Source of the DNA: Elysia chlorotica
Taxonomy: Eukaryota; Mollusca; Gastropoda; Plakobranchidae
Length of the DNA: 64,000 bases
Direction: 5' to 3'
Assembly (NCBI GenBank): GCA_003991915.1
Contig: RQTK01001061.1
Coordinates: forward strand, 73,914-137,913
In this document: positions 1 through 14,300 of the stretch, piece after piece
How the letters are laid out: each line of letters starts with the position of its first letter
How positions within the stretch are numbered: position 1 is the first letter of the stretch
Position numbers and translations under genes: made by a program
Notes under the pieces: generated by a model
Database searches by the model: none
What the model was told of the DNA's origin: nothing
Seen by the model: the letters and a program-made list of their open reading frames with translations, nothing else

Positions 1-1702
1 AAAAAGGAGAGGAGGAGAAAGAGAGAGAGAGAGAGAGAGAGAGTACACAAGCGGACGTGTTTATTGCATTTGGTTATGCAAGGCCTTCACACCCCGTGAT
101 TCAAACTGTCGCGACACACAGCCTACTCAAGTACATGTACCGTGCGTCGTACTGTATCTAGTAAGTAAGTCATCTTTGCCGCTTTTGTTGGAAGAAACAA
201 GGGAGATTATTCCCAAAAAACTCAAATTGTCAAATAAGGATTATTGAGGATATTCCTCATATGTCAATGTTGTCATAAGCACTCCGAAATTGGAAAAGCA
301 ATCGGAGGTTCTGCATGAGAGGTTACCGTGTACGTAGCCAGACTATAGGTGGCATAGATCTATAAATAGCTATTCATAGATCTATGGTCTAGGGCTAGGT
401 ACACGGTTACTGTGTATGTAGACACTCCTCCGTTACATGTACCTCCAAAAGAAGAAGAGCTGAAAAACAATATGCCGAGTTTAACTTGGATTTCGTTTTC
501 GGTTATTTTTAATTGCGGTCAAATAAATAGATCTTCTTCTGATTCATGAAGTTTAAAGATAAACAAAAAATAATCATAATAATAATATGATTAATTGATA
601 TTTCTAATCTAAGCCACAAGCCTTGTTTAAATAACACAAATATACGTAGGCCTTCCAAGGAGTTTTATTTGTGCAACAAAAAGCTGCCTTTCTCTCTTGA
701 ACAAGTACTTTCACTTTCAGTTTCATTATTAAAATAATTATTAGCTCAAGGCATCAGGCCCCTCAAGGATTTAGTACAATCATATTATATTGCTATTTAG
801 AGCATCAAACACAACACAGCCGTCTCAACCCTCTAACTTCACATTAAGGATTTGAACATTCGTTTGACGAACGATGCTGCTTCGATAATAACTTACACAA
901 TAATAGTGTTGCACTCCATTACTCGTGTAATTTAATGGTTTTGAAATGTTTGGAGCGCTTTATAGTTTATAAATCTAATTTTAATAGGTTTAGTGTTTCT
1001 GCTTTGATATTACAGCATGTTACGCTAGTCCAAATGCTGCTGTGCGTGCAGTTTTGCAGTTGCATATGTCCATGGCGACCATCGGAGATTTTAGGCCATT
1101 GACTTGTGGCCATCTTGGGCAATGAATATCAGCTGAGTGCACCCAATATCCTACTGCTTGTGAGCAAGTACCAGGGACACTAACATTTTACATTTTAAAT
1201 ACTTCCCTCTCACTTGCCTTGGTCACCCGCATATTATTACTGATGCAAAAGACACTGTCAGTGTCTACAGTAACAGAAACCATTTTGCAGTTCCCACCCA
1301 CCCCTCCCTCTTTCACACTGTAATGTGTAGGGCCTACCCTTATTTCTGCTAAACATTTTTTTTAAAAATAACAAAGCATTAGTTGTTTTGGACAGGATTT
1401 TTTCTGATCTGGTCAGGTCGGGTGTGCAGCAACAAAATTGATTAAAAATGCAATTATTAGTCATAAGCCTTGGGGCTGAAAAATTCATGAGCATTTTTGT
1501 TTCTTTGCAGTTCTGTTCTTAGCTCTTTTATTAAATTGATCTTGGTTACACACATGTATTGCGCTTAGTTGCTGTCTTGGGGGCTTTAAACAAGAAGGAT
1601 AGGTTCATCATTATCGTAAACAAAGATTTAATTGTAGTTGTTCACTTTAGAGGTTGAACCGTTGATAAGCTTGAATTCTGGAGAAATTTGTCTACAATTT
1701 AG
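1..1702. other. Region upstream of WDR6 coding sequence
   Basis: No coding exon is supported here. It opens with a short (GA)n run (about 20-44) and then a relatively CpG-containing stretch to about 160. A strong donor-like GTAAGT stands at 161-166, so 1-160 could end in a 5' untranslated exon of WDR6. That is an inference from position and donor strength only. A large imperfect palindrome sits at 321-410. The rest is AT-rich with nothing recognisable. Confidence 0.35.
321..410. repeat. Imperfect palindrome of about 90 bp
   Basis: The left arm (ACCGTGTACGTAGCC region, about 321-350, then CATAGATCTATA at about 353-364) is mirrored on the other side of a short AT-rich centre (about 365-372) by CATAGATCTATG and by CTAGGTACACGGT. 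The arms match in two blocks separated by a few mismatches. It may be a folded-back small transposable element. Confidence 0.7.
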
Positions 1703-1735
1703 CCTCCAGCAGATGAACTTTCTCATGATACACTG

Positions 1736-4700
1736 ATGGCAAAGAATCTTAAAGCACAGTGCTTTGTTGGGCCAACAACAGCTCTTCTTGCAAGTAAAGG
1801 AAAAGTATTAAGTGGTAAGCAATATTCAATTGTTGATTAGCACTCAACAATTAATGTTGTGCAGTGTAATTAAAAAATAAACTGCATCCCTTTCTAGGTG
1901 ATTAGAATGTTAGACTGCATGTTGTAATAATTTTTTTGCAATAGAATTCTTTAAAGATAAATCTTTTAGAGACGTTTAAAAGTTTATAAATCCCAAGTTA
2001 TATTTTTTTAAAAATATATATTTAATGATTTTTTTTAAACATTTAAATTTTATTAAGTGAAAAAAGTAAACTGGTGCCTCCAAAATAGTTTATAGAAACC
2101 TCTAGTCCATCTTAAACTGGGTTTGTAGATGATTCCAATTTATAGCAGGGAATACAGTGGTCACAGATCTGTTCATTTAAGTAGCATCAATTTTTTTAGT
2201 GGGATTTTGTGTTGTTTTTTTAACGTTTTACACCAGCAGCAGGGCTATATTGAGGACAGGTCTCCAGGATAACGTCTGCCTGACAGAAACAGTGCCTGGA
2301 TATCAAGAACGCTTTTATCAGCCAGTCACATCATACTTTGAATATGATGAAAATCCATGAAGCAATTGTAAATATTTTATAGTAATCTTGCAACGTTTCT
2401 AAAGTCATACCGTCATTTTTTATCAAATTAAGTTGAGTATTGCAATTCTTTTTCAGGCTGTGGAAGTGAACTTTTTGTTTTTGATCAAGCAACAAATGAA
2501 TTGGAGGCCAAAATACAATTGTTTTGTGGATCTTCGATTCATGGTTTTCGAGAAGGTAGTTTAAAAAAAAAAAAATTAATATACATAGTGCATTTCAAAA
2601 TAGAGGCAATAATGATAAAAAAAAAAATAATAAAGAAATGAACTATGATAACCATGTTTCAAAATAAAACTTGTCCATATATTTAATACATTGAGATGGC
2701 ATTCAAGTTTGTTTAGTTATGCAATATTTTCAGATTAGTTTTCACAAGATAATACAAACTTTATCTAAAACATGTGATTTAATTCATAAAAACAATTCAC
2801 AAAACCTATTTCTATTTTTGACAGGTCAGGGAGCAGGTGATCAAATATTACTATGTGCCTTTGGAGCAAAACAAGCATGTGTTGTTAGTATCACCATAGC
2901 ACAAGGCAAGGTGAAAGATATTACCTTCAAATCTGCAGTTATCAAAACTCATGATTGGATTTGGGATGCTCATTGGGTTTTAGACGAGGTATGCATTTTA
3001 GAGAGAGAGAGAAAATGTGTGTTTGTGTCATATGATATGTATAATATGTTTTAAGTAACAATAATTGCTTCATATTATCTTGGGTGGTGTGGTAGTTCTG
3101 TAGTCAAAACGTTTAGCTTGTAGTCATGAGGTTACTAATAGAGCCCTGATAAATCGAGCTGCCTTTCTCTGTGTTGTTTGGATCATTGCCAGTGTAGTCT
3201 GACCAGCTGACAAAGAAGTCCCGCTATCCTTGCCCATCTCTGTGTGGTCACACATAAAATTACCAGACAGAAGCCTACGGACCTGTTTATAATATGGTCC
3301 CTTTCCTGACTTTGGCCGTTTGGGTGTTGAAAAAGCAATGTATCAACCTATAATTCTCATGTATTGCAATTATATAGAGTTCTTTGAGTTCAATATCTTT
3401 TGGATAAATAATCAAGAACTATTTGTGTTTTTTAAATTAATTGCAGGACAATACAAGCTCTATAGCTCTGGCTCTTGCTCATAACTCTGTACTGCTATGG
3501 GACTGGATCTCTCACAAAATAACAAAAGAGCGAAAATGCAAGGAAAATTGTATTCTGTATCCTTGACTTGATTTGTATTATATGTATCATAAAGGCCTTA
3601 TAAATGTTTTAAACTTCATTCAGTTTATATATGCTATTCATATATAGCTCAGATTTATTGTTTCCTTGTATAAAATGCTTTAAGACCCATAATTTGTAAG
3701 GAAACTTTGAACTTTATCTTTTGAATAAGATTCAACAATACACATTTTTTTGGACTGGTCGTCTAACTTTATAACAAATACTAATGTTATGGCTCAGTTA
3801 TTTTAATCAGCTTTAACCTGATATTTGGCTGAAAGCTACTTTAAACTTTCTATCTCTTAGAAATTATTTTATAGTTAGAGTAAACATAAAAAAAAACTCA
3901 TGGCATTTTTACTATTGATACTGTCATGTTCAATCATAAGTTTGTCATAATGAGGAACGTTTAGAAAGTATAACTGCAACAAATACAAGAAAGCTTACAG
4001 TTGGTATCTTGTGAAATATAGAAAAGTACACTTTCATCAGCAGATCTTTAATCATTGCACTTCATGAATGTTTAACCTTTACTTGAAAACAGCTACTGTG
4101 CTCACTTAGTAGGCACAATGTGGCAAAATCTAATTTTCATGGCTGGAACAGTTTTCAACCAAATTGTGCTTTGGCCCATTGGCAATGACAAGGACCATGA
4201 TATAAATACCAACGTTGAGCACCAACAGGCTGTTGAAATTATGCACTCATTCTCTGGTCACAAGGTGTGTATTTTCTTTTTTTTTTTTCAGTAGCATTGT
4301 GAAACTTAAAAGAAAATGTTGCAAGGACTGTAATGTAAAGAATAGTGTAACTCCTACAGATACATACATTTATACAACAATAACAAACAATACTGAATGA
4401 CAAAAGAAAAAAAAAGGCAATTAAAATTTAAATGTTTCATTATGAATATGATTTTCAGCCTTGCTATGGATAGATTTTACTTATTTCATTTGGGCCTTTG
4501 AATAATGTTAACATTCTTTTTTATGCTTCCAAAACATTTTGCTACCTTACACCCATGTGAAACTTTCAATTCGAAATATTTTTATTATCATAGTAGCATA
4601 GAATTAAAGGATTTCATATAGTTTAACAAAACATAAGTATACCCTTTTATATATATATATATATTTTTTTTTTCATTTCAGGGTGTCATATTCTCAATTC

Positions 4701-7700
4701 AGTATCATCAGGAAATGAAAAGACTGTGCTCAGTCTCAGATGATCGTAGCATCAGAATGTGGCAATTGTCATTTCCTAAGAGCAACAACACTCCTCCCAC
4801 AATTTCAGACTGGAAACAGTTGGACAGCCATTTGATTTTTTCTTTGTATGGTCATGCTGCAAGAGTATGGGATGTGGTGATGATGTCAACATGTTTTGCC
4901 AGTATAGGAGAGGTAGATATCATCATCATGTGCCGTGCTTCATAGCGTTAGCAATCTTGTCCTTCCATACCGCTCGATCTCTTGTTGCCTTCAGCGCCTC
5001 CATTACATCCGCCACATTCAGTCACAAAATTAGAGTGTCTAGCAGCTTTTCTCTCTGTCTTCCTCTGCTCCTTTTCCCTTCAAGCATTCCTATCTTGGCA
5101 AGGTGCTCATGTTTTTCTGCTCTCATAGCATGCCCTATAAATGACGACTGACAATTTCATATTTTATTAATAAGAGATATTCCTGAGTTTACCTCCTTTA
5201 AGATAGTTTTGTTAGACTTCTTTGCTAGAGGTAGGTAACACAATTTTTAAAAGAAAAAAACTTTTAATTTTTTTTTTCATCTTCCTGCATCATTAAGGAT
5301 AATCACAGTTAAAAAAAAAAAAAGAAGAGGGCAATACCAACAGTTTTGCCTTATGCTATCCAAGTTTTCCAAGAAAGAAATGAGGACATATTACAATGGC
5401 ATCCATTTAAGACAAACCTCTAGTGGACAGCATAAAAGATCATTTTATCCAAATTTTATATTAAACGCTGACTTAAAAGAAAAATGTTGGTGAACTGATG
5501 CCTCAGAAAAAGTTTATATAAAGTCATTGTATTATGTTCGTTTTATTATCTTGTTAAAAACCTGAAGATTTTTTTTTTCGGTGGCCTTTGCAAGATATCA
5601 ATATTCACTCTTTCATTCATACTAAAAATATTTGTTATTTTTAACACATTCAAGGGTAATGGCAATGTAGTAAAAGTTCTTTATATGCTAGTGAGAAATC
5701 AAAATATATGTTTTTAAAGCATTTTTCTCATAGTTTCTGTGCCAAGTTCTTCTTTCTACTTTTTTAGTTAAAGTGTTTTTTTGTTTTGTTTATTTTTACA
5801 GGATGCAACATGTTTAATCTGGGATTACCATGGGAACATCATACAAAAATTCAAGGGACACAAAGTATGTTTATGTAATTCATCTATTAGTGCTGCAAGT
5901 AAAAATGTCAAAATTACTTGAAAGACCAAAATGCTTATAGTTTACAACATCTCATTTAATCACTAAAAATCCCTAAGCGTTAACAAGTTTTGCTTGTGGA
6001 ATCAGGAAAGGACACCATTCACACTTATTCTTAAATGCTGTCCTCCTGGCTTACATACTCAAAGTAGGTTTGATCATCAGTAAATCAAGAAAGGATGGCC
6101 TACCTTAATAAATTAATAATACAAAAATACTTTCTGTTACTAGTGTTAGTTGACATGCACTGCAAAAAAAAAAAGACTTAATTTATGTATCAGTATGGTT
6201 AAAATTGTGTGTATATAATTATGGGAGAATGAGCTGGCTCAAGTGGTAAAGCGGATTGGGTGGGGTTGGATTGGTTTAACGTCCAACAGCAGCTCTATAT
6301 AGGCTATATTGTGGACGGGCCCCAAGACGGACGTCTGACAATTTTATGTGCTGACAAACACGAGACAGGGCAGGGATACCATGACTCCTGTCTCAGTCGG
6401 TCACATTATACTGACACCGACCCAACCAGTAGGGAACGCAACAGCCAGGATTTGAACTCAGGACCTTTTGTGTCGGAAGCCGATGTTCTACCCCTGGACC
6501 ACCTCAAGTGGTAAAGCATTAGCCTACTATTTGGGAGGTTCTGGTTTAGCCCGCGACCGGAAAAATTTATTTGTTGGATTTCGTTCCCTACTAATTGGGT
6601 CAGTGTTGTGTAGTTTTATCACTGAGATAGCAGTCCTGATATCCCCAAACTGTCTCTGTGTGTCAGTATGTAAAATTGTCAGACATTATTCTTGAAACCC
6701 ATTTGCAATGTAACATAGTTGGTGGCATTGGGTGTGAAGAAACACCCTACTAATTGGGTCAGTGTTGTGTAGTTTTATCACTGAGATAGCAGTCCTGATA
6801 TCCCCAAACTGTCTCTGTGTGTCATAATGTAAAATTGTCAGACATTATTATTGAAACCCATCTGCAATGTAGCGTAGTTGGTGGCATTGGGTGTGAAGAA
6901 ACTTACTGACAAGCCAATCAACTATTCATATACTATGTTTAATAAAAATGCTCAATCGACTCTTTCCAAAAGTGTCTTTAAGAATCTTCTAACTTTTTTT
7001 TTTGTAGGGAAAAAGTATTTGGAGTCTTACAGCTTCTGACGATGAAATGTTTGTGGTAAGTAATGTATTGAATCTATATGGTAAGACAGTAACATGTTTA
7101 TTTTTAAAATATATTATTAGCAATATCTATTATGTGATATACCATTAAACCTCACTTTAACACATTCAAGATTTAATGACATTTGATAGGAAACAGCAGT
7201 GATATAAAGAGTAAGGCATTAATGCAGGTTAGATATTGTATGAATTCAAAACTTTTTGTTTTCAGATATCAAGAGGACACATCTTAATGCATACAGATTA
7301 AAAATATTAATTTAATTGCCCACTGAATAAAGAATATATCTATTTGTACGATTGTTGTTGTTCATCTTTAGTAACTTGTGAGTAAAAAGAAATTGTTACA
7401 AACTCATTTTTCCCAAGCAACATTCATTGGGTATTATATTTTTTCTACTTCTATTTAAAAAATGTTAAACTGAATGGTAAACTTGCTAGAAACATTAACT
7501 TTTGTTCTGAAAGCTGATAAATCTTTATTTGTTCCATTGAGGGAAAATAGAAAATATTAGATTAATATGATTAGTGACTTTTACATTTAAGTACTGTAGA
7601 AACAATACATATTAAGTTTAACTAAGACATATTTAAGCACATGTAGCAGACATCGATAGGAATACATGGACATTTTCTTTTACCTCCCTTTTCCCCATTA

Positions 7701-10700
7701 CACTTACACACACACATACACAACTACACACACACAGCTACAAGCTTGCATACACTCAATTTTTCTGAGATGAGCATGTACAGTTAGGATGAACATGTAC
7801 AGTTCTCATATTCTTATTGATTAGATTACAGGTGGTGGCGATGCTAGTATAAGAGTGTGGGAGCTGCAAAAATCAGGAAAACCTGTAACAGTTTCAAGTT
7901 CTGTTCCTCTGCAACGATTGACAGATTCTGTAAGTTTGGAAATGTCTAAACTTTAAATGGAAATTTGTTATATCCATGTTTTTTTAGTAAGGGGTTTAGC
8001 CTGTCAGAATATTCAAATTATGTGGATTACATATTATCTTTTAAGATTTGTTTCCAGCATTTCAGTCTTTTATAAGATCTTTTCTTAACAGACCCTTGAA
8101 ATTAACATTTGTTCGGTGGTAATAACATAACATTTTAAATTTTTCTCATAATTGAAAAGTATTAGGAGGGAAAAATGTCAAGAACTCAATTTTTAAAAAC
8201 TCATTGGCAGATAAAGCTTTGTGAGTTTCATTATTCATTCTTTCTATGAGGGACATATAATTGGATTATCTTTTGCAGCTGGTTAAATGTTGCAAATTCT
8301 TTCATTTAACATTGATTTGTTAACTGCAAACAATTCTTTTTTTTTTTTTTTTTTTTAGATACTTTGGAAAGCTTTAATTAATGAACTTGATGGTTCTAAA
8401 TATATCATTCTGGATACTACATTTCAACTTGTCGTTTTCATAAGAGATTTCAAATTTGTCATTATGATAGACTTTTTAAATACAATTTCTCATTTCTTAA
8501 TTGCTAAACTGCTAAACTGTTATGCATGGTCACATTTTTCTGTGAAATCATTTAATTTCAAAGGCTGATTTTCCAAGAAGCATAGAGATGCTGGATTTCA
8601 ACAGTATACTGATAATGATGAATTCAGGGTAAGATAAATTATTAGTAATTAAAATACAACAAAAATTCTCATAATTTTTGTTTGAAACTAAATCTTCCCC
8701 CTATTTATTAGTTATATAAGATTTGATTTTCTTCAAATGCCATCTAGATGAAATGATGCTTTACCTTTGAATACTGGGCTTGCATGTTTCTGCAGATTTT
8801 TTTCCATTAAATTTACATATGGATAGTAATTAATAGATTTTTTAAAGTTTCAATCCTAGGTGTCAAAGGTTTCTTAAAGATTTTGATAAAATAACAATTC
8901 TCTGGCTTTACGATGCTGTTCATGTAAATGCTCTCTCATTATGCCAAGAAACGAATTACAAAAAAGCAGTAACATAAAGAAAGAATGTACTTAAGCAATA
9001 TCATTCTCCAATTTGATATTTTTATCACATGGCATATAAAGGCAGATTAAAAAAAAGAGAGCGCTATAGGTAGGTTTGGAAAGGAGCAACATGCTCCACC
9101 AACACCTGCATTGAAAGATATGTTCCAGCAGAAGAGATTGCTGTCTCTTTGCATTGCAGATTCATTACTTGATACTTATTGCTTACAAATATCTGTTAGT
9201 GATAACAAATTAAGGTAAAATTATTTACTTTTCCTGACAAAAATATATGCAATCAATATGTTCTAGATCAGCTTTTTACAAATTAAATGAATCTCCTTTC
9301 TCCTCAGTTCATTCTATATATATGATGTGAGTGACCAAGAATTCAACCTATTTTCTCCGACTCCAGTTTCAAATCATACAGTGTGATAAGTCCATGTCAT
9401 AAACAATATTTATGTGCAATTGGAAATATCAAAGGAAATCTGAGGATTGTGAATGCCAAAGGTATATGTACATTAACAGGATTCTTTGATTTTGTTTTAA
9501 ATTGCTGATAGTGTTATCCAATGTCATATCAACTATTTGCCTATTTTAGTAAAAACAAATATTAAAAAAAAATAGAAACATGCAGAGTTAAATTATGTCT
9601 AAATTGAAGTCGTTATTATTTTGAGTTATTGGTCATAAAGGCAGTATTTCTCAAAAATCTATTTTAAGACTATCTCATAAACAAGCAAATGAAAAAAATG
9701 ACCACAGGTAAAATCTAAATTTGTAATTAAATCAGTTGAAGGCGTTTGATTACTAGGTAGGGGTCAACTATAAAGACTTATATCCTTTCATGAAATGACT
9801 GTTGGTTTAGTTTGTAACAAAAACAAAATTATATTTTATAACTTTCTTTTCTTCAAAGTGAAAGATGTTACTGTTGTCTTTTGTGAATTCCTGATTTAAT
9901 TTTTCAATATGACATTTAATGATGATTATAAATATGATTATACTATGATCACCGCCTAAGAAACCACCAATTGGGTGGCAACAAAAAACAGGTTTTTCTG
10001 GAGATTGAAGAGAACGAGCTTACGGGACAATTAAGTGATCAGTCGTAAAAGATACCTGTAATCTTTGATCAGCACTTTTACCTCTCTCAGGTTTCATGAT
10101 TAACCCTATATGAAGACACTCCTATATGAGAAACATTTTTGGAAGAAGTAATATGAGCAGGTTAGAGAGGAGAACCTGCAATAAGATAACTCTCAGTAGT
10201 GTGGGAGATTTTAAGATTTTTTTTGGGATTAATTTAACTTCTTTACTCTCTTTAACTTTCAGACAAAACTGACATCAAAGACAAAGATATCACTCTCTTC
10301 AATGGGAAAATTCTTTCTCTCATATGGGTGACTGACTTCCACCTTTTGTGTTCAGGTCCAAATGGCCATTGTGTAAGTATAATATGAGATTTAGAATGTA
10401 GAGATCTGCAAAATTATCAATGATGTATAAGTTTTCTGATAATTTAAAAAAGAAACTTGAAATTTTTTTTATTAAATAGTTACTTGTGCAATGCTTTCAA
10501 CTACAGTCGAACCTGCCCATGGCAACCACTGAAGATTGTAGCCAAAAGCGGTCGCCATGGACAGTTGGTCGCGCATTGGCAATAAAGACACACTGAGGAC
10601 AAGTATATGCACATATAATGGACAGGGACATGTAGATAGCAATGAAAACCGTACGGAGCCTAACATTTTTTTTTACGACCTCATTATTCCTACTACCATC

Positions 10701-11291
10701 AGAGCACCAGCCTCAAATTCTGCTGAGAATTTTGCCTTTCTCTTGATTGTCTGTTGAATTTGAGTTTTCCCGACTCCAAAATGCACAGCTATCTCTCATT
10801 GGGACTTTCCTGCCTCTGACATTTTGATGATGTCCATTCTTGCAGTGTTAATGCATTTGGTTTCTTGCTTGATGCCATGATTAATGCAAAGAGCAGTGCT
10901 GGTAGACTTGAAACTTTTTTTCCTTCTTCATCGCTGTCGTTATTCAAAGTTTGAATGTGACTGGTGGACATAAATTCACTGTTCTTATTTTTATAGCCAA
11001 ACTCCTTGATAATCGACTACAATACATGGGTACGGAAGTTCAGTTACTAGATCGATGGCCATGTGGGCGTGAACTTTCCGTCCGGCAGATTTAATTTCGT
11101 ATAATCTGTCATTGAAAAGGTCTGACGTCGCCTCTAGTCTCTGTCTGACAAACTTGTGTTCCTTAGTTTTAGCTTAGATCAAAGGGTGCGGCTGACCCTT
11201 TGTCAAAATGTCTAGACGCCTGCAATGTTTCACTTCTCTGTCATTTTTACTCCCCCCCCCTTCTCTCTCTCTCTCTCTCTATGTCTCTCTT

Positions 11292-11366
<75 letters not shown>

Positions 11367-14300
11367 CTCTCTCTCCCTCTCTCTTGTCTCTATTTACTTT
11401 TCTCTCACTTTCTTTGTCTCTTTGCCCTATCCTATCTTTTACTCTCACCTCATTTGTCTTGCTCCTTTTCACCCAATGGACAGGGACATGTAGATAGCAA
11501 TGAACAGACGGAGCCTAACATTTTTTTTACGACCACCCCTTTCCTATTCAGTTACACAGACTGGCCTTTGAAGAAAGGCACTGCCTGTGCTTTACGGCCC
11601 ACCATTCTCGCCCCCAACCCCCCCTCGCACTCTCTCCCCCTCCCCCTCTCTCGCTTTCTCTGTCTAGCTGGTGGGCCCTTAGTCACTCACAAATTAAATG
11701 TATGGTAGAAACACATTGTCGATCATTTCCCTCTTCCCGCCCCCTCTCTAACACAAAGCCTTGGTTGCCATGGGTAGGTTTTGATCAGTTTTGATTGAAT
11801 TATAGGCTGCCCGGGGTCGTCTTAGGCAGTAACAAAATATAGAAAAAAATGCAAGGGAGTCAATAAAACGTAGTCGGAAGGACAGGTTCGACTGCATATT
11901 ACAGTACATTTTTTCTTCAATTACTTATTTACACATTTTCCAAAAAAAAAGCGAAAAGTTAAAAGGAAGCATTTTTACTTTTTTTTTCCCATCATACCTT
12001 GTACTTGTTGTGCACAATGAATCTATTCTTCACACCTTTTATTTCATTCAAAATAATAAATATAAAAGCAATTACCGTTCATAAAGTTTTGAAAATTCCC
12101 CAAACTAGTGGGTGCACATGGAATTAGTCTTGAATCATGTGATGTGAAAAGGTCAAGTAAACATTTGCAGTCCTGTTCTTTCAAACCTATTGTTCCATTT
12201 ATTACCCTCAGTTTGTTTCAGATTAATATATATGATGCTTTTTTTGTTTCAGATACTTTTGAATATATCTGATGATGATTGTGGAAGAGAAGGAAAAAAA
12301 TATCCAATTGTGAGAACACTTCAAAATCTGAGTTTGCCTGCTAGCAGGCATAGATGGATCACAGGAGCATGTTTTATTGACTCAGATACTGGCAGCGAAG
12401 GCCAAAGCTTTCTTGTCTGTGGTGACAAGAATGGATCCGTTTTCTTATACCCTTTTGTAGAGGAGTGTTGTGGTTCAGCTAGTGTGTCAAATATTGAGGT
12501 AGGCCTTTTAGGTGTATATATCAATGTTGATGTCTGATATGTTAACTCATAAACAGAATTTTGCAATACAATAGTTTTTTGTTTTGTTTCTTTGGCCATG
12601 TTCGAATCAGACTCATAATTCCAAATTGTTCTTGTTTAATTATCTTAATTCGAGTTATGTTTCCCATACCAATTCAAAGAAGAGTCCATTTCAAAGGAAA
12701 AAACAGGTGTAAAAACTAAGGAACAAATAGCTTTATATTTATAGGGGAAGGAGTGGGGAATATAGGTACTCACATTTTTTTTATGTTACTGTTGTGTTTC
12801 AATTTCGTCCCTTTAAAAAAAAGCAAACTTGAATGGTCTTAAATTGACGTTTGAATATATTCCTGTATGAAATAAATCATAGTTTCCACTGCACCATATT
12901 TTGTATCCACATGGTGTATATCAGCCAATGCAAAGCTTTTTGCGTGTTCATGGAAAGACTGGCGTTACTTCTGTTTGTGAAAGAGGAGGAAGTGTCTTTA
13001 CCACTGGACGGGATGGATTCTACAGAGAATGGAAACTGCAAAAGGGGTTGCTGGTTCAGCTGCATGGTTATAAGGTAAAATTTGTTTCATTTCAATTGTG
13101 TTCTTGTGCTAAGGTTTTTGGAATTAATAGAAAAATTAAAATTTGCGTAAACTGCTTTGTTTTATAAAGACTTTTTAATGCTCTGAGAATCTCTGAAATT
13201 TCATTTTCTTCATTTTACTTTTACAGTAAAGATGTGCCATTTTCTTTAGGAAAATTTAGCCTTTCTGAATATTGTCTCTTTGTTAGCCCATTTTGTTGTG
13301 CTCTGCATTGATTTTTTTCTTTTGGCATATAACAGTTCTCAAAACCAAAGAAAAGACTTGTATGAAAGAAGCTTTAATTTGTATTTATGCTTGATCTTCA
13401 TGTATGCGTGCTGTAGTTTGAAAACAAAAATACAGATGCAGATTTATATTGAAGCAACTGTACTTACCAAAGAATGTTTCAGTTTTGTACAACATAATAA
13501 TAATGATATCGCTAAGGGAGGGAAGGCATTCTATCTTAACAGATTTTCGGAGCTGTGTGTCATCAGCATAATGGTGGTAATATTAGTAATGTTAGTCTAT
13601 TGTTTGTTTTGAATGATGTAGATAATGGGAAGGAGGGGGTTTGACATGGGTATCAAAATAAACTAAATAATAAGCAGAAATGATATTTTCCCTTTGCCAT
13701 TAGGAGGATTCCAGCAAAAGTCATTACTATTGCCCTGGACATAAATTTCCTGTTTTGTAGTAATTGCACTAATTGCTGATTATAATCCCAAATTATCCTT
13801 GCCAGGTCCTGAAAGGCTTAGACTGGATAGATCAACTAGACTGGATCAACAATGACCTTCAAGTATATGGATTTTTCTCTGTGAGCAATGTTGCATTGTA
13901 ATTAACTATGCCATTTAATTCAAAATGGGACTACTTAGTACTAGTTGTTCTCTACTCTATTGATTAAGATCTCATAAAAAGAACACTGTTGTTGGTTTGT
14001 ATGATCCTTAACTTTACTATGACTGAACCTCTTGAAACTGTCTAATTTTTTAAAGTTATAAGAAGCCTTTGAACATGAAATACATGACTTCTTTAGAGTC
14101 CTTTGCTGCCTTACAGATTAATTGATCTATCAAAAGTTGTAATATTCAAAATATACATATTAATTATGTTTTTTAGACTTTTATCATGGAAATCTGGCAA
14201 ACTTTTAACTATCAATGATTATCTTGCAGGATCATTTTGTGGTTTGGAGTGTATCCCAAAATCAACAATTGATTTCAATTCGATGTGGAGGTGGACATAG

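Larger units (their letters stand above)
10504..11894. mobile_element. pogo/Tigger-type DNA transposon remnant in WDR6 intron
   Basis: The termini are CAGTCGAACCTG (10504) and its exact inverse CAGGTTCGACTG (ending 11894). The left flank is TA and the right flank CA, fitting a TA target with one later mutation. Subterminal inverted copies of CCCATGGCAACCA occur at about 10516 and 11763. An internal block, GGACAGGGACATGTAGATAG, occurs at about 10621 and 11483. The interior holds a decayed transposase HTH on the minus strand and a long (CT)n run. Confidence 0.85.

Noticed and set aside
6260-6695. Open frames of 84 and 75 codons
   Set aside because: They lie within SINE-A and SINE-B copies.
8860-8923. 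Possible WDR6 exon reading CQRFLKDFDKITILWLYD
   Set aside because: Although it joins in phase to the upstream exon, its 64-nt length throws the next exon out of frame and it lacks a counterpart in the family.
11200-11708. Overlapping Ser/Leu-rich open frames
   Set aside because: They are translations of the (CT)n tract inside the DNA transposon.
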